Source: Pilatotrama ljubarskyi (taxonomy: Eukaryota > Basidiomycota > Agaricomycetes > Polyporales > Polyporaceae). From it: a stretch of DNA of 64,000 nt. The stretch is taken from the NCBI GenBank assembly GCA_022385805.1, contig MU277720.1, forward strand, positions 126,488-190,487. Reading direction: 5' to 3'. Below the pieces are notes generated by a model. That model did no database searches and was not told the DNA's origin. It saw nothing but the letters and a program-made list of their open reading frames with translations. Below are positions 58,457 through 64,000 of this stretch, in pieces; position 1 is the first letter of the stretch; every line of letters starts with the position of its first letter. Both the position numbers and the translations under genes were made by a program.

Positions 58457-60792
58457 TCCAGCTCTGGCTGGTCCGCTGGGCAGCTCTCGGGGGTCGTGCA
58501 GGGTGCGCTGGAGCGCCGCTGCTGCTCAGGGAGGTGAGGCGTTGTTGTCGTGTGCCCTGCGTTATCCCATCGTTGCTCGCCCCTTCCCGGTGCGCCTGGG
58601 TGGTGGGTGGACGACGTTAGGGACGCTCCGCTTCCGCAGACACGCAAAGACCATCATCGTCACGGGTATCGGAGATCGGACGGATACGAGCGGTGGACGA
58701 AGAGGGCATCATCATCATGTAGTCGTGTATGTTATATGGAGTGTCGTCACGCTTCGAGAGGTGTAAGTACTGTATGACCCCGCGCAGGCATCCGCGAGAT
58801 TCCCGTCGCGATATCTCTGTCCTGTGGTCGCAGACTTCGCGCTATCCACTGGCCATGCTCTCTTTTCTCTTGTGTCCTTCTCCATGATGTCACGCACAGT
58901 GCATGCATGTCCCTCGCGAATCGCCTGGACGATCTCAGCTGCGTAAGTATGGCAGCCTCGTTCGGGAACATGAGCGGGTGGGAAGTTGTGCTGTCAACAT
59001 GTGCGCACGATTGGCGGCCGGTGGCGCCGTAATGCGGGCTGTCTGCTGCTCGTTTTTATGTGGACTCAGCAGATGCCGTACGTTCGGAAGGAGACATCAG
59101 TGGTGAGTAAGTAAAGCTGAATTCCGCCAAATTCACAGTCCCAGTAAGCGCCCGGGTGTGAGGTCACTCCAGTCACAAGTGGTGACGCTCGCGCTCGCGC
59201 TCGAGCTCGCGCGCGGCGCGGCCGCGCGGACGCGTCGTGCACCATGATTGCGCACGCGAGACTGCCGCGCGAAGGCCATACAATGCGAACGGGGTAGTAT
59301 ATCCTCACTTCATAGCAGAATGAACGTCTTTTCATAGCAATCGTACTGATATGTCTGCAGGATATTGTCAGGCTATGAGTAATTAGTACTCCAGACATGG
59401 AATACCTCCTATAAATGGTAGCTGAAGGCCCTCCAAATAATCAGAGCAGTTGACATGCATATTTTGAATGTGCTGCTATGAGATAGAGAGCCCGTGCGCC
59501 CTCGCGAAGGGAGCGCGCGAAGAGAGTGACTCTCGCGCGCTGGGAGGGTGCGGGACTGTAAATTGACGCCTTGGACTGTGAATTTTCAGGCTGTCCGGCG
59601 CCTTACTCTGCGAGATTCACAGTCCCTAGACGCCGAACATACAGTCCCGCAGGGGCGCGTTCACAGTCCGGACGGTGCTGATGAAAGAGCGTGATAAGGC
59701 GAGATAGGAGGCAAGGAGGAGCGTGACAAGACGCGCGCGAGCCTCTCGCGGCCTCTAAGCGCCCGCGCGACCCCGCGCGCGGGTCCACTGCGGGCAGGCC
59801 GCCCGAGCTGATTGCCGGGACTGTAAACCCGGGACTGTGAATCTGCACGGCATCAAAAAAAGTCGCGCACAATTTGGCAGGTCCCTCTGCGAGATTTGAG
59901 GGGGCCGTAAGTACCAGGCTTCGTTATGGCGTTGCCCCGGAGGTATGTCGTGACGCAACCCTATCTTTGGGGCCGCTCTAGGGATGCCTCGAGACCGCCG
60001 CGTCATGCTCACATGTCCCAGAAGTGGTGATCAGAGTTCAATAGCACTAGTAAGCGGTGGTCCCTGCCTATTGCGCAGATGGTATGTCCCCTCCCGGCCT
60101 TTCCGAGTCGCCCAAGCTAGCACTGGGCCGCATTGCGGCTCTGGAGGTAAGTAGTCGTACAGTAGTAGACGTTCAGCCCCAGTGCATGCGCGGATTGCTC
60201 CGGTGAATGGAATAGCAAATAACGTGTTGAGACACCGCTAGGGTGGACCTGGCTGTCTTTGGCTGTAACTGTCCTGAAGACGGAACGGAATGTCGCAATG
60301 TGCCGCGCAGGATCCTAGGATATCGAAACCACCTAGTACTGGCCGTGACACGAGCGGTCACATCTTGCGCCGCAAGGGCGAGCCCCCCAGTTGCTCTAAC
60401 TTCACCACACGGCTGGGACAAAAAATGCTTCCGCGCCGAAGCGGAGGCGTTGCGATTTGTCCTGTGTGTTTCACCTTGAGGATGTGCATGGAGAAAGGGA
60501 TCAAGGAGGCTGAGTGAGCTGAGGTCGCGCGACTTGCGGCCGGGATGGGGTCACGGGCGCCAAAGAGTACGGAGCGCCTGCTGGCACTGCATCTTTCCAG
60601 AGACGAGTACTCGGAGGAGCCAATACTCGTCCCCGCATATCGACCTCCTCTCCCGATTACGATCGCCCGACGTTGCTCGGCGACCCGGCTTTGCAAAAGA
60701 ATAAAAGCACGAGGCTGGCATGGCCATGGCCTCCCACCCGACCTCCCCTGTCATCCCAGACCGTACGCGCGCCTTTCTCTCGTGTGCTCGCT
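58457..60792. other. 2.3-kb gene-free stretch with short repeats
   Basis: No coding gene is supported between YPD1 and DUG2. The middle (59131-59842) contains dispersed copies of a 12-bp motif in both orientations and CpG-rich tracts. Open frames in this stretch have no recognisable content. The right end holds the DUG2 promoter. Confidence 0.6.
59131..59842. repeat. dispersed GGGACTGTGAAT motif, both orientations
   Basis: Eight close copies of GGGACTGTGAAT or its complement ATTCACAGTCCC occur near 59131, 59552, 59573, 59615, 59641, 59660, 59817 and 59831. Three are intact 12-mers (59131, 59615, 59831); the rest differ by one or two bases or are truncated. Orientation alternates in groups. 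Such clusters can be termini of nested small transposons (MITEs) or protein-binding arrays. No flanking target duplication was identified by eye. Confidence 0.6.
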
Positions 60793-63700
60793 ATGCCGTC
60801 TCACCCCGCTCTTCCTCTCCTACCCGTTCCTTTGGCAAAAATCATAGCATCGCTGAGCAGACCCGTTCAGTCTGTTGATAGCCATCCGAAGCTCTTTCAT
60901 TCCCTGCTCCAGGAGCATAGCTCCGTCTTGAGCCTGGCCGCCGATGCTGAGTGCATCTACACAGGCAGTCAAGACGGTCAGATATCAGTAGGGCTCATGT
61001 CTTTGTGTGACAATTGACGGTGTTGAGATGTGTTCCCCCAGGTCTGGGACAAAGACACCTTCAAGCTCAAGGCGGTCTTAAGGGGCCATACCGGCAGCGT
61101 CTTGGCCCTCGAGTATGCCCCCGACAAACATTGGCTCTTCAGTGCTTCCGGTACTGCTCCTCCGTATGAACGCTTATGATTGTGTGACTGAACTCCGACC
61201 TTTCTAGGCGATAGTACCATACGTGTACGTCAACGGTCTGCTCGGGGCCGACGACGCTCGATAATTGATGAATGTTCTAGGTTTGGAACACTCGGAACCA
61301 CGCACCGCTCTATCTCCTCCATCCCCATCTAGAGACTGATTCCGGCGACTTGTTCTCGCTCGTCTGGTGTCCTCCGCTGCAGACAGTCTACTTCGGGTGC
61401 CAAAACACGTCCCTGCAGTGGTTCTCCTTCACATTCCCGACTCTGGAACATGCTTCTTTCGGCGTCTCTGTGCCTTCGGACGGTTCCATCCACAGCGGAA
61501 CTTCGACGCCGACGTCTACTTCGCGCAAGGCGCACAAGTTCTTCGATAGCTACCCTCAGTACACTCGCAGACCTGCCGACTTGAACGCTCGGAATCCGAC
61601 CTGCGCATCTTTCCTGCCGACCTCGGTATCTCTGACGCTCCCCACATCGTCTTCTAGGGACGTCAGCACGCCTCCTCCGGAGGGTTGCGTGCAGGGGGAT
61701 CGCGTGAGACCGCCGCTTGCTGTTCTACAAGTCCCGCCAGAGAACGTCATATTCTCTGCCCACTATGGGTATGTATACTGCATGGCGCTTTTGCCGAGCA
61801 ACAGAGAGGGCTCGGACGATCACTTCTTCGAGGACGTGCACGATGGCTCCTTGCAGCTCGTGACAGGCAGTGGCGACTCTACTGTCAAGGTTGGTCACCT
61901 TTCTGACGCGCTCTTTGAGCCGTCATGCCAATGCTGATATCGATGATGAAAGCTCTGGAAACTACCCTATGGAAAATCACAGGATGCTACGCCGCAACTC
62001 CTGCACACCTTCGACTGCGGCGCCGGGGCGGTTCTTGCCCTCACCGTGCGCGGAGATACGGTCTTCGCCGGGTGCCAGGACGGTCTCGTCAAAGTCTGGG
62101 ACCTGGAGACGCGTACCCTTGTTCGGACGCTCCTAGTTGTCGAAGTAAGTTTTCGCCTCCTATTCTGCGCGTTAGTTAATGATGCTGATCTGGCGGGACG
62201 TCGGCGCGTGCGCGGACATCAGAACGTGGACATCTTGTCAATGTCGATGCTTCACTCTGACTTGTACGTCTGCTCCGCCAATGGGGATATACAGGTACGG
62301 TGCGGCCTGCGCAGGGGCTGCTCACGGTAAGGCTGATCATGTTGTGGATGCAGCGCTGGTCTGCTTCCTTCGACCTCGTTGGCTCCTGGCGCGGCCACGA
62401 AGGCATCATTCTCTCCTCCATCATTACCCGCTTGCCATCCTCCGACACTGAGCCGCGCGAGGAGAAGTTCACGCTTGTGACTGGTGGCAATGACGACATG
62501 ATCAAGGCGAGTGGGATGCGGCCCTTGAGCGTGGCTAGCTGCTAACGGGACGCCTAGGTGTGGGAAGTGGTTCCCCCGGTGGCGAATAGGCATGCTTTGT
62601 CGGAGCTTAGTGGGCTGGGCGGCAATACGGACATCTCGAAGAGCATCAACGGTAGGCCGTCAGTGAGCATATTCGGGCGGCATCCTGATCACCGGTCTGG
62701 GATAGATATTCTGGTGTATGCTCTCACGAAGTTCGTGGCTATCCCGAGTGTCAGCAACTCTCCAGTGCACAAGGAGGACTGCCGGCAGGCAGCGATCTGG
62801 CTCCGGAAGTGTTTCACTCAGCTTGGGGCTGAAGCGTCGTTGGTCAGTGAGGCTGCTATGACGGCGTTCATCGCATGCTTACTGAGCATATTGTACCTAG
62901 TTGCCCACGGGAGAGACGACGAACCCCCTTGTGCTCGCAACGTTCCATGGTACACGGACGACCCAGCACAGACCCCGCATTCTGTTCTACGGCCACTACG
63001 ATGTCATCTCGGCCCGTCCGAACGGGTGGACGTCGGACCCGTTCACGCTTACGGGGCGCAACGGCTACCTGTACGGTCGAGGTGCGACGGACAACAAGGG
63101 CCCGATCATGGCTGTCGCTTGTGCCGCGGCGGACTTGCTGGCTCGGAGGGCGTTGGGTGTTGATCTGGTGTTGCTAGTTGAAGGTGAGGAGGAGGCGGGG
63201 AGCGGGGGGTTTGCTGAGGCGGTGAAGAGGCACAAGGTACATCTGTTCTCCACATTGAGCAGAGAGCAGAGAGACTGACCTTCGCGCGCGCTCCTAGGAT
63301 GTTATTGGGCCTATTGACTCGATACTCGTCAGGTACGTCCCATATACACCACTTCGGTTGAGCGATACTGACGTGGCGATAGTAACTCTACGTGGATCGC
63401 GGAGGATACACCCTGCATCACCTATGGCCTGCGAGGCGTCGTGCATTGCAATGTCGAGGTGAGCGCACATCCGGTGCGCACCGGAAACATTGGGGCAATC
63501 TTGACCGCCCGCTTCTTCGTAGATTTTCAATGATGGGCCGGATCTCCACTCTGGTGTCGATGGCGGCTCAGCGCGCGAGCCGATGTTGGACATGTGAGTG
63601 ATTGTCGGGCATCCGTACCATTCCTAGTGCTTGATCTCAATCTACAGGGTCAAGCTGCTCGGGACTCTGACCGATGAGAGAAATCACATTGCTATTCCCA

Positions 63701-64000
63701 ACTTCTGTAGGTCGCAGCACCCACTACGCATGATATGATCGCTGAGGTTTGTACAGACGATGCCGTGAGGCCTATCACTGAAGAGGAGCGGCAGCTGTAC
63801 AAAGTGCTGTCCAGCGTTACGCAGACTCCTGCGTCCCTCCTAGCAGCGCGATGGCGCGAGCCTTCGTTAACGATCCACAATGTCGAGGTATCTGGCCCCC
63901 GTAGTGAGTGGATCTGGAGTCCCTGTGTATCGTCGACCTGTTACTGACACTGGGATTGGCTAGACTCTACGGTGATCCCGTCGAAGGTGAAAGCGCACAT
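60793..64000 (+). CDS. DUG2: Dug2 glutathione-degradosome subunit, WD40 + M20 peptidase (5' part)
   Basis: Dug2 forms, with Dug3, the cytosolic gamma-glutamyl amidotransferase that opens the alternative glutathione breakdown pathway. The N-terminal half has WD40 repeats, seen as YTGSQDGQIS then VWDKDTFKLKAVLRGHTGSV, GDSTIR then VWNTRNHAPL, LVTGSGDSTVK then LWK, TVFAGCQDGLVKVWDLETRT and LVTGGNDDMIK then VWEV. The C-terminal half is an M20 metallopeptidase domain: ILFYGHYDVISARPNGW (metal His), YGRGATDNKGPIMA (bridging Asp) and LLVEGEEEAGSGGFAEA (catalytic Glu). WD40 plus M20 in one protein is diagnostic of Dug2. Start ATG is at 60793; many short introns interrupt the gene. It runs off the window end, so the last residues are missing. 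Confidence 0.92.

Noticed and set aside
1..64000. CRISPR arrays, bacterial operons, riboswitches, rRNA or tRNA genes
   Set aside because: None was seen. The window is intron-rich eukaryotic DNA. A tRNA scan by program could still find a tRNA that I missed by eye.

Overview
The window is nuclear DNA from a filamentous basidiomycete (Agaricomycetes; a wood- or litter-decaying, polypore-like fungus is my best guess). Three things point there. Genes are split by many short (about 50-60 bp) GT-AG introns. There is a cluster of FunK1 'fungal-type' protein kinases, a family expanded in multicellular basidiomycetes. There is also a secreted GH131 glucan hydrolase carrying a fungal cellulose-binding module (CBM1). 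The DNA is GC-rich with a 925-bp assembly gap at 31255-32179. All exon structures below were read by eye; for eight genes I summed the exon lengths to test the reading frame, and this is stated where done.

Layout. 1-2492: 3' part of a CSC1/OSCA-type membrane channel gene. 2943-4438: GH131-CBM1. 5107-15211: FunK1 cluster on the minus strand (two intact genes, a relic, one truncated gene). 15616-23145: BMS1 (ribosome assembly GTPase) head-to-head with a Cep57/Ppc89-like spindle-pole protein. 24187-26795: a 15-exon GMC alcohol-oxidase-like gene that carries a one-base frameshift. 27726-35731: second FunK1 pair on the plus strand, separated by a TA-flanked perfect 122-bp inverted repeat that brackets the gap (probable DNA transposon). 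36246-40943: full-size ABCB transporter. 42644-45227: DEAH helicase (Dhr2/DHX33-like). 45663-47628: TM7S3/TM198-like membrane protein. 48137-55729: SCC2 cohesin loader. 55953-57262: Sec14-like lipid transfer protein, head-to-head with YPD1 (57629-58456). 58457-60792: gene-free stretch with short GGGACTGTGAAT repeats in both orientations. 60793-64000: 5' part of DUG2 (WD40 plus M20 peptidase).

Most genes are single-copy housekeeping functions (ribosome assembly, spindle pole, cohesin loading, phosphorelay, glutathione breakdown) with no shared pathway. The variable parts are the two FunK1 blocks, which form an inverted arrangement (A and B on minus, D and E on plus, with A paired to E and B to D) around the conserved BMS1/Cep57/GMC core. 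They also hold the gene debris and the putative transposon. The best candidates for something new are the gap-bracketing inverted repeat inside what may be the last intron of FunK1-D, and the FunK1 family itself, whose kinase activity and targets are unproven as far as I know.
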